Shown here: piece after piece, positions 34,561 to 46,624 of the stretch
How the letters are laid out: every line of letters starts with the position of its first letter
Numbering within the stretch: position 1 is the stretch's first letter
Source of the DNA: Ampelomyces quisqualis
Lineage: Eukaryota; Ascomycota; Dothideomycetes; Pleosporales; Phaeosphaeriaceae
Assembly (NCBI GenBank): GCA_018398575.1
Contig: JAGTXZ010000018.1
Location: 3,819,970 to 3,883,969 of the forward strand
Direction of reading: 5' to 3'
DNA: 64,000 nucleotides
Notes under the pieces: model-generated
The model's database searches: none
Told to the model about the DNA's origin: nothing
What the model saw: only the letters and a program-made list of their open reading frames with translations
Translations under genes and position numbers: made by a program

Positions 34561-37545
34561 ATGAACCCCCCCCAGAACGGCTTCTACGCCCCCGGGCCGC
34601 CCATGATGAACCCCCCGCCGCGCATCTTTGGCAGCGGCCAATTCGACCCCTCCCAGATGCCCGCGGGCAACATGTTCGCCCAGGACGACTACGACGACCA
34701 CGGCGACCACGGCGACCCGAGCGACCCCAAGCGACGGCGCATAGCTAGGGTACCTGCTGTGTGGGCAGACCCCAGAACCGTGCTGACAGGCTCCAGGCGT
34801 GCGACATGTGCCGGAAGAAGAAGATCAAGTGCGACGGCAAGATGCCGTCGTGCACACACTGCCAGAACTACAAGACCGAGTGCATATTCACCCAGGTAGA
34901 AAAGAAGAGGCAGCCGCCAAAGGGGTATGTCCACGCTTGGTCATCAGGCAGGCTGGAGCTGACGCAAACAGCGCCAAGTACATCGAGGGTCTTGAGAACC
35001 GGCTGGCACGCATGGAGTCGCTGATGCGCCTGTCGGGCGTACTGCCCGACGACGACGACGGCAGCACCGACCTCGCGACGCTGGAGAGGCGGCTGGCGGA
35101 CAGGGCCGGACAGTCGGCGACGCCCAGGAACAGCACATCCGAAGACAGGCGAGCGTCCGCAGCGCCCACCATGGGCGGAACACCAGCCCAACCAGCCCTA
35201 CCGAGCCCCAGAAGCGGTACCGCTTCGCCCGAGCCAGAGGAGGCCAATGGAGAGAACAAGGAGGAAGATGCGCTTGCTGAAATGATGTGCTCCCTAGTGA
35301 CCAACAACTGCGGAGAAACAAGATACATTGGTGTGTGCCAAGTCAAGATTGATTCTCCACTGCCCTGCTAACACTGCCCAGGATCTTCGTCGGGATTCTC
35401 AATCTTCTCGCCCAAGGGCATTCAATGGGTCAACGACAAGACCGGAGACCAGTCTTTCCGCGACATGATATCCACTGCAGCCGTCGAGGACAACAAGTGG
35501 ATCTCATGGCGGCCAGATGTGTTCCAGGACATCTTCAAGCGACGAGTCTACAAGCAATTGCCGCCCAAGCATGAAGCATTATCACTGCTCAAGGACTATT
35601 TTGAGAATTTCAACTGCATGTTTCCGCTATTCCACGAACCCACTTTTATGCATCTCGTCGACAAGCACTACTCGGACGATCCTTACGAAGGCTCGGGGTG
35701 GTGGGCCAGTCTGAACGTCGCTTTGGCATACGCTCACAGGCTGCGGGTGATGAGCAACCTGGTGCCAGCTGAGGAAGACGAAAAGGCCTGGCAGTATCTG
35801 AAGAACGCCATGAGCGTCATGGTGGAGCTAACGATGCGTAATACTGATTTGCTCAGCGTTCAGGCATTGCTCGGCATTGTACGGACATATCTGCCACTTC
35901 CGCACTCACATGACTCACATGTTACAGGGCTTGTTCTTACTTGGCACACCGAACCCACAGCCAACGTACTTCTTTATCGCGACAGCTATGAGACTGGCGC
36001 ATAGCATCGGGCTACACAAGAAAGGCGCCAACTTCAATCTCAACAGTGCTGAAGTCGAGCAACGCAAGCGTGTCTTTTGGATAGCGTATATGCTGGACAA
36101 GGAGTGAGTAGCCTTCAATCATGCTCAAGACCCACTAACATGTGCAGTATCTGCTTGCGATCTGGTAGACCACCTATCCAAGATGACGACGACATGAATG
36201 TCGAGCTTCCAAGCGATTTCCCTGCAGATAATATCGGCAACATACCACTTGCTGATGGAAAGGGTACCATGAATCTGTTCCGTCTCATGTGTACATTCGC
36301 CATCATCCAGAGCAATGTCTACAAGGGACTGTACTCAGTAAAGGCAGCCAAACAAACAGATGGAGAGCTTCTCAACACCATCGGCGAACTCGACCGGGAG
36401 CTGGAAGAATGGAAGGATGGTATACCTCTGGAGTTCCGACCCGAGCACGACATCAAGGCTTCACATACCCCACTCATCCTCCAAGTCGCCGTTTTGCATT
36501 TGGGATACTACAATTGCTTGACCACCATCCACCGTATGAGTGTGCACCATGGATACTGGACCAGCCGCCTGTCCAATTTCGCCATTCAAGGTCTCAATGC
36601 TCGCCCACTGAACCCGAGAGTCTTCATGTCCGCACAGCTTTGTGTTCAGGCGGCCCGTGCGTCGATTCATCTGCTGAAGTACATTCCAAAGGGCGACTTG
36701 TCATGTGTGTGGCTGATTATCTACTTCCCGGTCACTGCACTTGTCACCCTTTTCGCCAACATCCTCCAAAATCCCCAAGATACGCGATCAAGATCGGATT
36801 TGAAGTTGATGAGACTTGTTGTCAACTTCCTGAACATGCTGAACGATGACCAAGGTAGTGGGAGTGTCAAGCGCATGTGTAGCGTTTGCGCCGAGTTTGA
36901 GCGCATAGCAGGCCAAGTGCTAGATAAGACAGATCGGGAGCACGCTTCTCGACGGAAGAGGAAGCAGGGTGACAGCGAACAAGATGCGCAGATCGAGGCG
37001 ACAGCGGCTGAACTCCTGTCGACCGGGCGAAATTCGCAATCCTCTCCTGCTGCAGCAGCCACGACGCCACAAAATCAAGCGTCACCAGGCATGATCTTTA
37101 ACCCCGATTTTCATGGATTCAACGAAGTACGTGAAGTCGCCCTCTGAGCTATGAACTTTGCTAATCCGTGCAGCCCTTTCCATTTTCACCCAACTTCACA
37201 CACGCATCCCTCCAAGCCAATACCCAAACGGACCAATACGGCTCCTCTGGAATCACCGCTCAAATGCTGCAACAACAAGGTGGCCTCCCCAACACCACGG
37301 GCATCGATAAAAACGGCATCAACAACATGAATGCCATGACCATGGGCCAATTTGAACAGACCTTCAACAACGTCCCACAAGACCTCTGGAAAATGCCTAT
37401 GACCCTCGAGTGGGACTGGGCAGACATGACAGGCTACTCGGGATACGAGGACGGCATCAGTATGAATGGCGTCATGCCTGATTATTCACAAACAGGCCAT
37501 ACCACGAGCGAGTTCAATCAGAATAATATGAATGGTGGGCGATGA
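34561..37545 (+). CDS. Zn2Cys6 fungal transcription factor
   Basis: Nuclear transcription regulator with an N-terminal Gal4-type zinc cluster. Seven exons (34561-34749, 34797-34924, 34972-35330, 35382-35878, 35928-36103, 36148-37126, 37174-37545) give 899 residues. The cluster begins at residue 65 with ACDMCRKKKIKCDGKMPSC and has C-x2-C-x6-C-x6-C-x2-C-x6-C spacing. A linker and the dimerisation helix KYIEGLENRLARMESLMRL follow. The middle-homology (Fungal_trans) domain covers about 290-560, with NCMFPLFHEPTFMHLVDKHY, ATAMRLAHSIGLHK and VEQRKRVFWIAYMLDKD. The C-terminal 250 residues are Gln/Asn/Ser-rich with a basic RRKRKQ patch, a likely activation region. The target pathway is unknown; relatives act in carbon or acetate metabolism. 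The adjacent hydrolase is a candidate target. Confidence 0.9.
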
Positions 37546-37997
37546 TGAGACAAGTGTTGCGGTGGTCGTGGACAGACACAAAGGGGTTCTGAAGAAAATG
37601 GATCTACTTGTCCACTCTGATATTTGGCATCTGTTGTACGATTAGGGGTAAAAGGGATGTATATCCTCATGTAGTCATGACGTTATGATCTGTTTGGAAG
37701 AGAGCGATGGAGTATATATGAAGCGATGTTTTTTGAAGCAACACGTTTGAGACGTTGCTACATTTACATGCAAATCGCCAATTTTTCTGGACTGTTTTCT
37801 GACATAATTTTTGGGTCGTCGATCCAGAAAATTGACTGGTTCCGAGTGAGAATTGAAGCTTTTGCGCAGATTGGTATCGACGTGAAAAAATTGTGACTAC
37901 CCTAGGACGCCAAAACTCCACGATGCTGTATGTCATCAATCTGCCGTAATCACGTGGTGCTGGCTTGACAACTTCGCAATCCACCAGCCAATCATTC
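37546..37997. other. Convergent intergenic region
   Basis: Lies between the transcription-factor stop (+) and the RLP24 stop (-). It is moderately AT-rich and probably contains both 3' UTRs. No other feature. Confidence 0.55.
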
Positions 37998-38685
37998 CTA
38001 CGCATCAACATCCATGGCATCAACACCACCACCTCTCTTCATCTTCAACTTGCTCTTGCTCTTCATTTTCGGCAGAACCTCTTCCTCCTCGCTCTCCAGC
38101 TCGCTCTCCGCAAGCTCCTGCCTCCTCTTCTCCACCTTCTCCTTGACCTTCTGCACATCCACATCGACCATCTCTTCGACCTCCTCCTTGGCGTACCGCT
38201 CACTCGGCGGCAGCAAATGTTGATTCTCCAGCACCAGCTTGCGATCATCCTCCTTTTGCCGCGCCTTGTTTCCACGCATCCTCGCCTTGTAAAACGCGCG
38301 TTCCCTCTTCGCCCGAATCTCCGTCACGCGGCTCATGGCCTTGAGCGTGGTAGCGACCAGGTCGCGGTTGTACCGGACGGGAATGTTGCGGCGCTGCGCG
38401 AACGTGAGGGTGGAATCGACAGTCATTTCCTTGCCGTGTGCGCGGCGGAAGGACTTTGTCCATGCGAGTTTGCGGGGGTTGCGCTTCATCTTGAAGTTCT
38501 TGTGGCATTTGGATTTGCAGAAGCGGAAGGCTTTGGCGTCATTGCGGACTGCGTTGGTCGTTAGTACCATATTTTTTCTTCTTCTGCTTTTTCTTGCGCT
38601 GGGTACGGGGATGGTGTGTACCGAATGTTATGCCCTTGCTCGGATAGACCGGCGAAGAGCAGAAGTAGCACGTCTCGATCCTCAT
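37998..38685 (-). CDS. RLP24: Ribosome biogenesis protein RLP24
   Basis: Nucleolar placeholder protein that occupies the site of ribosomal protein eL24 on pre-60S particles until the AAA ATPase Drg1/Afg2 removes it. Exons are 38622-38685 and 37998-38548; the join gives GITFV-RNDAKAFRFC. The 204-residue length matches yeast Rlp24 (199). The eL24 domain shows the zinc motif CYFC (residues 6-9) and the later CKSKC pair, then HKNFKMKRNPRKLAWTKSFR. The C-terminal extension, Lys/Glu-rich with VQKVKEKVEKRRQELAESELE, is the part that separates RLP24 from RPL24. The tail ends MKRGGGVDAMDVDA. It diverges from PAM18 with 290 bp between starts. Confidence 0.95.
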
Positions 38686-38975
38686 CTTGTCGTGGCTTGT
38701 TGTGTTGTCGTCGCAGAGTTTGGTGGTGCGAAGTCGAAGTTCTCCGACGCCTCAGAAAATCTTGGTGGGCCCTGCGCGTGCCAAGGATTGCGCACCCAAT
38801 CAGCGTCCGGCGTGACCGCAGCTTCCGCATTGCGGCTTCCAAACACATTTTCTTTCCGCGCAGCAAGACGGCAATCATTGTTAAATCACGAGCGTCCGTT
38901 CCAATAGCTATACCTACACCGCAACACCCGTCTGCGCCATATACAGACCCTCAAGCGCCATCGGAGGAGAAGAAA
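38686..38975. promoter_or_regulatory. Bidirectional promoter RLP24 / PAM18
   Basis: Only 290 bp separate the two divergent start codons. A shared promoter is likely from the layout. No specific motif is claimed. Confidence 0.55.
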
Positions 38976-39414
38976 ATGTCGGCTTGGGTGTGGGTGGTCG
39001 GCCTAGGCGCAGCCGCCTTCTTCGTACGTCTACCCACCACATCATGACCTACGTAACTAACCTACCACTCTTCAGGGTCGCGCAGGCCTCGTCGCCCTCC
39101 GCCGCTCCGGCGGCGGCGCTGGTCCCCTCGGACGCAGTTACTACAAAGGCGGCTTCGAGCCGAAAATGACGCGGCGAGAAGCAGCGTTGATATTAGAAAT
39201 GCCGTACGTCCCCACACATTCCAGCACCTCAGTCTTCCTGGCTATTGAATGTGTGCCAATACTGTGATGCAGGGAACGAGGCATAACGAAAGAACTCCTG
39301 CGTAAAAAGCACCGCTCGCTGATGCTCTTGAACCATCCTGATCGCGGGGGGTCGCCGTACCTTGCGACAAAAGTTAACGAGGCAAAAGAGATGTTGGAAA
39401 AGGAGGTTAAATAA
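38976..39414 (+). CDS. PAM18: Mitochondrial import motor J-protein Pam18/Tim14
   Basis: Inner-membrane J-protein that stimulates mitochondrial Hsp70 at the TIM23 channel. Three exons (38976-39023, 39076-39203, 39273-39414) give 105 residues. The N-terminal helix AWVWVVGLGAAAFFGRAGLVAL spans the membrane. The matrix part shows YYKGGFEPKMTRREAALILEM, then the J domain ERGITKELLRKKHRSLMLL with HPD in NHPDRGGSPYLATKVNEAK, followed by EMLEKEVK at the end. The order and length match fungal Tim14. The start is the first ATG before the membrane helix. Exon joins are in phase and restore the family sequence at both borders. Confidence 0.94.
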
Positions 39415-40877
39415 TTGCATGCAAGATACGCTAGGTTGAATTGTACGATTATCATGTCTGGATGGTGCATATAGCATGGCGTTTGTGGGAGCCATTTTGC
39501 AAGATAGCCTGTCAGGAATAGCGAATCTCCAATTCTATGGCTTGACCTACTCGTGTTTGGTGATGGTCAGGATTCCATTGATTTGCTCTGGATGTGCAGA
39601 GCTCGGTAAATCACTGTGATGACACTGTAACCTCCTTTCACCGAACACACCTTAGCGGACCCGACATCTCTATAAACTGATGGCTGTAGATGCAGACCTG
39701 TAATCTACCCTCAAGGCAATTCGTAAATGGCTCCCAACTCTGCCTCGCCCATCTTTCGTCCGCATAGGTAGCGTGCAACGCTAACCACGCCTTTCTATAA
39801 CATGCAACAGACGACTTCCACGCACAGGCTAGAGGACATAGCGCTCAATGTTCGCCTAATAAAGTCACTCCAACCTTCTAGTCCTAAACAACGTCTGCCG
39901 ATGTCCCAGACTCAACTTATACTTCCAAGTGAGTCACCCCATGTTGCTTATTGTTGAAGCTGAGAAGACTAAGGAATGATTTGAATCGATTAAGAGAATT
40001 TATCAGACTGCTCTGCTATCAAAGATCAGATCATAGATCAGATTATATACTGTTTTGGAACCAAAGCCAGGCCAGAGCCCTAGAGAGGACGAACTCTGGT
40101 AATCCACAACCCCATCCAATATTCAATTGATGCCGCATGGTTGTATTCTTCAACACTTATCAAGTTATCCACCGAAGCAACTGAATTGTTGATATTCTCT
40201 ATAACAACTAACCCTGATCCCTCTACTAACATTAGACAGCTACTAACACAATGTCACTTAAACGAATCATAAGGTTGAGTCGTGCCAACGACAATGTACC
40301 ACACCAATGACACCATTGCAAGTGAACATTTTTTCTGAAAACGATTACCCACTTGTCTACACCAATGCCACCAATCTGCTTGGTATACTCACTAGACCTA
40401 AAAATCAAACCATACTCGAGTACCCACTTCGTATTCTGCTTTAATTTGAGCACTTCAAAAGACGCTGCCAGAGAAATCATAGCCTGCCCTAGAGGACACA
40501 AATCCTTTTCAGCACAATGTAGGTAGGTCTAGTGTTCAAGTAATCGATGTCTGAAAAAATCCTATTCCGTGCATAAAGTTTATCATTTTATCACATACAG
40601 AGAGTGAAACCGTGGCTGCAAAGAAGGCAGCTCTGAGGTTATATCTTTCACTGTGCCAAGCGCAAGCCTGGGGCACCCTGTCGCAATCAGTCAAAGTGCC
40701 TCTCACCTTCAGGAATCTATGACCGACTCGAACTGCCCATGAAAGATCAATCAAAATTTGCCCCAGAATCTCATCTTTTGCAAATGTTCGCCCTTGGCAA
40801 GATATAGGAAACATTTCCCCTCAACTGCATTTCCTCGAAATTTTTGCGCCTACTAATAAGAAAAGGCCCCCCCACCA
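39415..40877. other. Gene-poor interval, lower GC
   Basis: About 1.46 kb without a supported gene. Two open frames on - (40232-40501 and 40536-40814) encode unrecognised sequence and lack a clear start or splice link. The sequence becomes more AT-rich toward the right. Confidence 0.45.
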
Positions 40878-41727
40878 ATGTTCCACCACTGCAACATACT
40901 TCCCAATGTGCTGAAATTGATCGTTCTGAGTTACTCTCTCTCGGAAGCTCGTGTGGTTGAAGGAGCGGATAGGAGCCTGTATTACAACTTTCTTGATCGA
41001 CTGGTACGCATTAGAGACAGAGAGCTGGTACGGTTGGACCAAGAGATTTGTATGACTTCTTCTTCGTCGCCAGGACTTAGCAGCACTGACACACACCCAG
41101 ACTACAAGAGCAATACCTTTGCCCTTGCACTTACCCGCCACGGCGATTCCATATCGGTACCATGTCCGCTTCTTGGCGTGTGGATAACTCGTCTTTGCCT
41201 GCCAGTTGTCGGGGACATATATCGCCTTACAAGATACCCCCTGAATGCCGGAGGAGCATCTGAACGTCTAGACGACTTCAAAAGCGACCGCAATACGTAG
41301 ACATGGTTCATGCATGATGCAGCGCAAAATTTTCATCTCGAAGTGGACCCCGAGTGCATCCCAAATACGACGGTTATCGCATCGCTTCTCGAAAGCGCTG
41401 GATCAAACATTTCCAAATCTTCAGAACCTCAAAATCCGCATATTCTTTGTCGATCGCTTGCGATGTGTAACCGAGTTTGGAAACCACTGCTACGGGCACC
41501 TAGTGCCTATCATCACCACGAGATTGTGCGACTGGGAAATGTGTGTCGCCGCTCAAAATACCAGCTTCGAAGTCTATTTCGAAGGATATCACCAACACCA
41601 TCTCAACACTTGGAAACACGGCAACAATCAGGCTATGACACGCCTGATTTCTTTGCTGAAAGTGGCATGCGGGTGCGAGGAGCGGCTGCGTGTTATGTTT
41701 CAGGTGATGGCTAAGTCCACCGCGTAG
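40878..41727 (+). pseudogene. Unrecognised ORF pair, possibly one broken gene
   Basis: An open frame 40878-41300 (140 aa, beginning MFHHCNILPNVLKLIVLSYS) is followed by a second, 41314-41727 (137 aa), shifted by one base. The first frame also continues past its stop to 41714. The two might be parts of one gene cut by a stop and a frameshift, or a gene with an unrecognised intron. I see no domain; the short hydrophobic N-terminal block recalls F-box-like proteins but that is not secure. Base composition is normal compared with the AT-rich block to its right. Confidence 0.3.
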
Positions 41728-43340
41728 GATACAGTGAGCTCTTGTTTTTTAAGGCTGGAAAGGAGAAGGGACTGAGCCTCAATATCACAAGGAGTTATTG
41801 AAGATGGACTGAGATCTCGCTGGAGTCAGGGTTTTGTACCAGAATGAGAATGGAACGTAGCTTTTGTCTCCTATCTACCGTGTTAAAGAATTGAATTAGT
41901 TATTAGGATTGAAGGCCAATTAATGCTTAATGATTTGGAAATCGTATCCGCCACGCCTATGTTTTGGGCTGTCTGCAACTAAACGTCTTGCAGTAGTAAT
42001 TAAGAAGTGTCTAGGTGTAACAAGCTTAGGGCAAACTATATTGGACTTTTGGCTATTGTATGATAGGGCTATCGCCTTAGAGTGAAGGAGCATTGTTTTG
42101 AGCAGAGGACAAGCTTCGCTCTAGGCGAATAAATTAGTGCTGTTGGGACGTAATTCTATGCTACTGCCAGAACAACCAAAAAGGTGGGTATAATTAGAGA
42201 ACTACTAATTAGACTGCGTAGAATAGTGTATATGGTTGGCCGTGCCTAATAGGTGCCATCTACCTAAAGAGGTTTATAGAAAGCCTACGGTTAAGTCTTG
42301 TTAGTAACCTAAGGCCTGCTTAGAACCTCTTTCTACATGTACCTAGCTTATTCTTTAATGCCTAACCTAATTACTACACTAATTGTTAGCCTAATCAACT
42401 GTTTTGGAATCTTAACTGCCTTTAACTTTGCTAGTAGACCTACTCTTACAAATTTGAATTTCTTATCATTAGCTTAAAGAATTTCTACTTGTTTATTAGT
42501 GTAAATAGGTATATATATTAAGCTTGAAAAGAAGGCTACTAGAAATTATTTAAGGGCTACTAACCAGAGTTACTTTAATAGCTAAAGAGTTTCTATCTTA
42601 AAGCATAGTATGCTAATTAGCTAAGAAGGAGGTCTTAAACCTTTAAGGCAGACAGCTTAGTAGATTTAAAGAAAGAAAAGTGTTGGTAAAGATACCTTGT
42701 TAAGCACAATCTAAACTTATATTTTGCCTAACTAGTAACCTCTTACTAATACAGTAAAGCAATTTACGAACTTTTCGCAATCTAGATACTAATATTCCCT
42801 ATATTGTTACCTATTTACTTACGTATCAGGAGGAACGCGAATTATAATAGCATTGATTATATTTATTAGTGCCCTTGGGCCTTGCCACTTCTGTAAGCCT
42901 CAACGTGTGACTCCAGCACAACATAAAGTATTATGGTAATATTGGTGTGGGGACTTTTTTATCTGGCATGCTTTTCCGAACCATAAACGTAGGATAAGGT
43001 AGCAGATGCAAGTCTACGGCGAATCGGCCTTCTGACTCGATGCACTGTGTAAGCCTCTACTCTATTACAATAAACAAAAAGATACCTCAACAGCTATAAG
43101 CTGATACTCACTTCTCTAGCTTAACCCTGGTTTCTTTATTTGACCTCAAGTAACTTATCAAACAATGAACAAGCAGGTTGATGTGCATTTTTCGTTCTTC
43201 CTCTTATGGCCTGCGCGGCCTTTGTCGTGGCATGCTATGATGACGCCCGAGTCTCTAACACCTTTGAATTTCAATTTTCCGACAAGTCCATAAGCCCGGA
43301 CCAGGGCTAGGTCTCTGTTGTAATCGGCGACAGCGGTACA
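41728..43340. repeat. AT-rich block, RIP-like
   Basis: From about 41,880 to 42,850 the sequence is strongly AT-rich, with frequent TTA/TAA/CTA trinucleotides and no long open frame on either strand, as in ancient repeat copies mutated by RIP. I could not identify the parent element by translating parts of both strands. From 42,850 onward composition returns toward normal. Confidence 0.6.
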
Positions 43341-43420
43341 AAACTATGGCTATCCAGTCAAGCACTGCCCACCGGCAGACCTTTCAACAACCAATTGAGT
43401 GGGGCTCGAGGGGTGCGGCT

Positions 43421-43526
43421 TGACTTGATTGATTACCTGTTTAGGCCTAGCAGTTACCCATGTAGGCTTAACTCTTACCCTAACTGGTTGGTCACTCCTT
43501 TTGAGATGAAGGCTTGACTTGATTGT
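43421..43526 (+). repeat. Short direct repeat GGCTTGACTTGATTG
   Basis: The 15-mer occurs twice, near 43422 and 43511, with a related TTGACTTGATAG near 43757. It sits between the AT-rich block and the duplicated motif. Origin is unknown. Confidence 0.6.
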
Positions 43527-43654
43527 TGGTGACTGCGCTAAGAACGAGATTCGTTTTAAGAAAGGCAAGATGCCAAAATGTCTGGAGGAGCTTTCGCAGC
43601 TGTGGTCACCGCTTCGCACGCAAGAGCTTGAGATCGAGCTGCGAGGCATCTGCT

Positions 43655-44210
43655 GTTCCTGTAGGAACGGTTGCGGCGGCCCGTGTGAGGAAGAGTTGGA
43701 CACATCATCAATGGCATGGTACATCTGCGAGAGTCTCCTCCCAAGAAGCTTACCTAGGTTGACTTGATAGGAGAATAGTGAGTGATCTCCCCCACACCGG
43801 TTGAATCGTTTTTAACAATGACAGAGGCTGACATCTGCGAACGCATAACACCGGCGAAGAAGTATTGGGCTGGAGGATACATTTGACAGTTTGGATTTCA
43901 AGGGTCAATGAATTGAGAAGGATATTCGCTGCTTGTATTTGTGGAATAGCTTTGATGTTACTAGCCATTGCGAAGGATGTTGGGCTGCCCTGTTATTATG
44001 CAAATTGAAAATGGCGTCTTTTTTGTATTATTTCACTTATCGTCATATCGTTATGTGTATTATACTTCTAGTAACCTTAAACTGCAATGCCCTCTTACAT
44101 CTCCTAAATAACAGCATTCATTGTTCTGGGGCGCGCAATTCAGGTTGCGGCGGTCCACGCGAGGAAAATCTGTATGCACTGTCACTGGCATGGTGCACCT
44201 GTGGGGGACT
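43655..44210 (-). repeat. Diverged duplicated coding-like motif
   Basis: Two segments about 470 bp apart (43660-43735 and 44128-44205) share a motif. Read on -, they give Y-H-A-x-D..SS-x-GPPQP (MYHAIDDVSNSSSHGPPQP) and VHHASDSAYRFSSRGPPQP. Read on +, both give CGGP-E-E with a nearby MAW/LAW. Conservation of spaced residues suggests an old tandem duplication of a coding exon. Neither copy belongs to a complete gene that I can assemble, and I do not recognise the family. Confidence 0.45.
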
Positions 44211-44460
44211 GCCAATGATAACTTCGGCTAGAATGTATTGCTGGGAAGAACTGGCATGGGAAGCATGGATGTGGCGGACACGATTGTGGAGGCGAAGGAA
44301 ACATGGTTTCAAGAAGCCTGTTGTCTGTTTACACATGTCAAACGAAACGTATCTCCTCAACTTCCCCTCTTCTTCCCGCCCCTTTCAAAGATGTCTCTAA
44401 AGCGTCAATTGTATGGGAATGCGCCTCCTCAACGAGCTGGAATTTACCATTAGTCCCCCC

Positions 44461-45559
44461 TCTCATCACCTAAAGCGGGCTAGCTCCATCAATAGCACAT
44501 ACTATCGCCATACATGTATCCAGCAGCCCTGTGCCTGAAAAACTATCATTTTTTGTGAGAAGAAATCGTCTCAACGGATTGTTACATTCGTCTCATCCGT
44601 CGCCGAGGGCGTGGTCCAGGTCAAGTTCAGCCGGTACTGCATCGCCATGGGGCTTGAAGCATCCTGCTCGGAGAATAGGACTATCTGCAACTACCTTGCG
44701 ACTAGAACATACGTAAATTCTGATGCGACAGAGCGGAGATGTTTGAGATGACCGTCGTCGTTGGGGATCTTTTAGTCAAGATCGATCTCTGCGTCAGGGT
44801 GGCCACCACGTTATTTCCAAGTCGAACACTTGAGTGCTTGAAGTGAGTCGAAGTCCCTCGCATTCATATCTGCCATAATAAATGCCGCTGTAGCGATTGA
44901 GATCCAAAACGGATGTTGCGACCAGACTTCCGAACGATCAAGTTAATCCTTCACCTCAAAACAAGTGATCAAGATACGGGCTAGGCCTATATAGGTAGCT
45001 GCTAGGCCGAAACAAGTAAATCAATCAAGGCAAGCTGCGCCTCTCGAACCCAACTTGATTGATTGTTAGCAAATCTGGTTGCGACTCGATCCATTTGTGC
45101 ATCATTGCCGGTAGACAAAAATATCATGTCACATGAGTAGAGTGATGTATATTCTTGAAGAGTTGAGGAAGGCTCGCTCGTTTCGAGGACAGAGAAGAAC
45201 GTGTCAACATCACATCGGATCCCAGTGTTCCATGGCCTGAATTCAGTAAGCCCCCAATCTCGGCGTGCCCGGGACACTATCATCGGGCCAAGATTGGTGG
45301 AGTCGAAGCCAGCTCTACTGGCGCGCCACCACCAAGAGTTACTTCAATAATGGCTCGAGTCAGCCACAGCCCATAACTGGTTCCGAAGCCGCGGGGCATT
45401 AGGTAGCGGGACGCGGGGCGGGGCAGCTCGCCTCCGACGCTTACTGGCGGCCCATTTGACGACTAGAACATCGCCGCGCATACCCTCACACTTAGGCGAT
45501 TGCTTCAAATTCTGCGTCGTGGTATCCACGAATTCCTGTTAGCCTTCCAGACCGCTAAG
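44461..45559. other. Gene-poor interval with a short unrecognised frame
   Basis: A 93-codon frame on - at 45002-45283 has a plausible protein-like makeup (RFANNQSSWVREAQLALIDLL) and may be the 3' end of an old gene; no family is recognised. The rest probably includes the promoter of the dioxygenase-like gene. Confidence 0.35.
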
Positions 45560-46606
45560 ATGGATGGACCGGAGGCCGAAGGCTTGACGTCTGAGCAGCT
45601 CGACTTCTTTAACGAGAATGGCTATCTGCTCATCCCAGACGCGTTGTCGCAGGATACTGTGAAGGAGTTGGTGGAGGTCACGAACACGCTGCTCAATGAC
45701 TTCTCCCTGGAGGAGCACCCAATGACCAAGTTCTCGACAGGTGGCGAGGATGGCGCAGACCACGTAGGTGACGAGTACTTTCTCGACTCTGGCGACAAAG
45801 TACGATTTTTCTTTGAAGAAGGTCGGAATCCCCCCTGAAGGTTCTGCCTATGTCGATGTATCAGCTGACCATGCACAGACGCGTTCGACAAGTCCGGCAA
45901 CCTAACGAAGCCGAAGCACCGCGCCATCAACAAGATCGGCCATTACCTCCACGAACTGTCCCCGTCTTTCCGCAGAATCTCCCTCTCCGAGCGCAATGCC
46001 GCCATCGCACGATCGCTTTCGTTCCGAGACCCTCGGGTGCTCCAGTCCATGGTCATATGTAAGCAGCCCGAGATAGGCGGCGCCGTGCCTCCACATCAAG
46101 ACAGCACATTTCTGTATACGGACCCGCCGAGCGCGGTAGGATGGTGGTACGCGCTAGAGGATGCAACGACAGAAAACGGGTGCCTGAGCTTCGCGGCTGG
46201 TAGTCATAAGCGCGCTTCCATCGAGAAGCGCTTCGTACGGACCGGGAAGGGGACAGGCTTCATTGACAACGATGGTCCGCGATTCCCCAAGAATCTGCAA
46301 AGTGGCGTCAACCGGTCTGCAGCGGGCGAGCAAGATTATGAGGTCGTCGACAAGGTGGAGAAGTATGATATGGGCGAGGTCAAAGCTGGAACACTTGTAC
46401 TGATTCATGGCAACATTCTGCACAAGAGCGAGAAGAACACCAGTGAGAAGAGCCGAAACATATACACATTCCATGTGATCGAGGGCGACCAGCAGTATGA
46501 CGACAGAAATTGGCTGCAGCCACCCGCTCAGGGTTTCTCGAGGTTGTATCAGACACAAAACGGCGAAAAGGCGTGCGAGTCAAATCGATTGGGTCGTGAT
46601 TGGTGA
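45560..46606 (+). CDS. Phytanoyl-CoA dioxygenase family protein (PHYHD1-like)
   Basis: Fe(II)/2-oxoglutarate-dependent oxygenase of the PhyH family, nearest in layout to animal PHYHD1. Exons are 45560-45821 and 45879-46606, giving 329 residues. The N-terminus LTSEQLDFFNENGYLLIPDAL is the usual PhyH opening. Iron ligands are His160 and Asp162 in AVPPHQDSTFLY and His269 in LIHGNILHKSEKN; Arg280 in EKSRNIYTFHV is placed to bind 2-oxoglutarate. The intron donor G-GTCGGA departs from consensus, but the next codon block runs into a stop, so it is required. An in-frame ATG at 45500 would add 20 residues. Substrate is unknown; a CoA-linked substrate is not assured for this subgroup. Confidence 0.9.
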
Positions 46607-46624
46607 CGCATTTTCCGCCGTGTA

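Noticed and set aside
42480..42780. AT-rich block tested for a transposase or RT frame
   Set aside because: Partial translation on both strands gave no recognisable motif, so only a general RIP-like block is reported.
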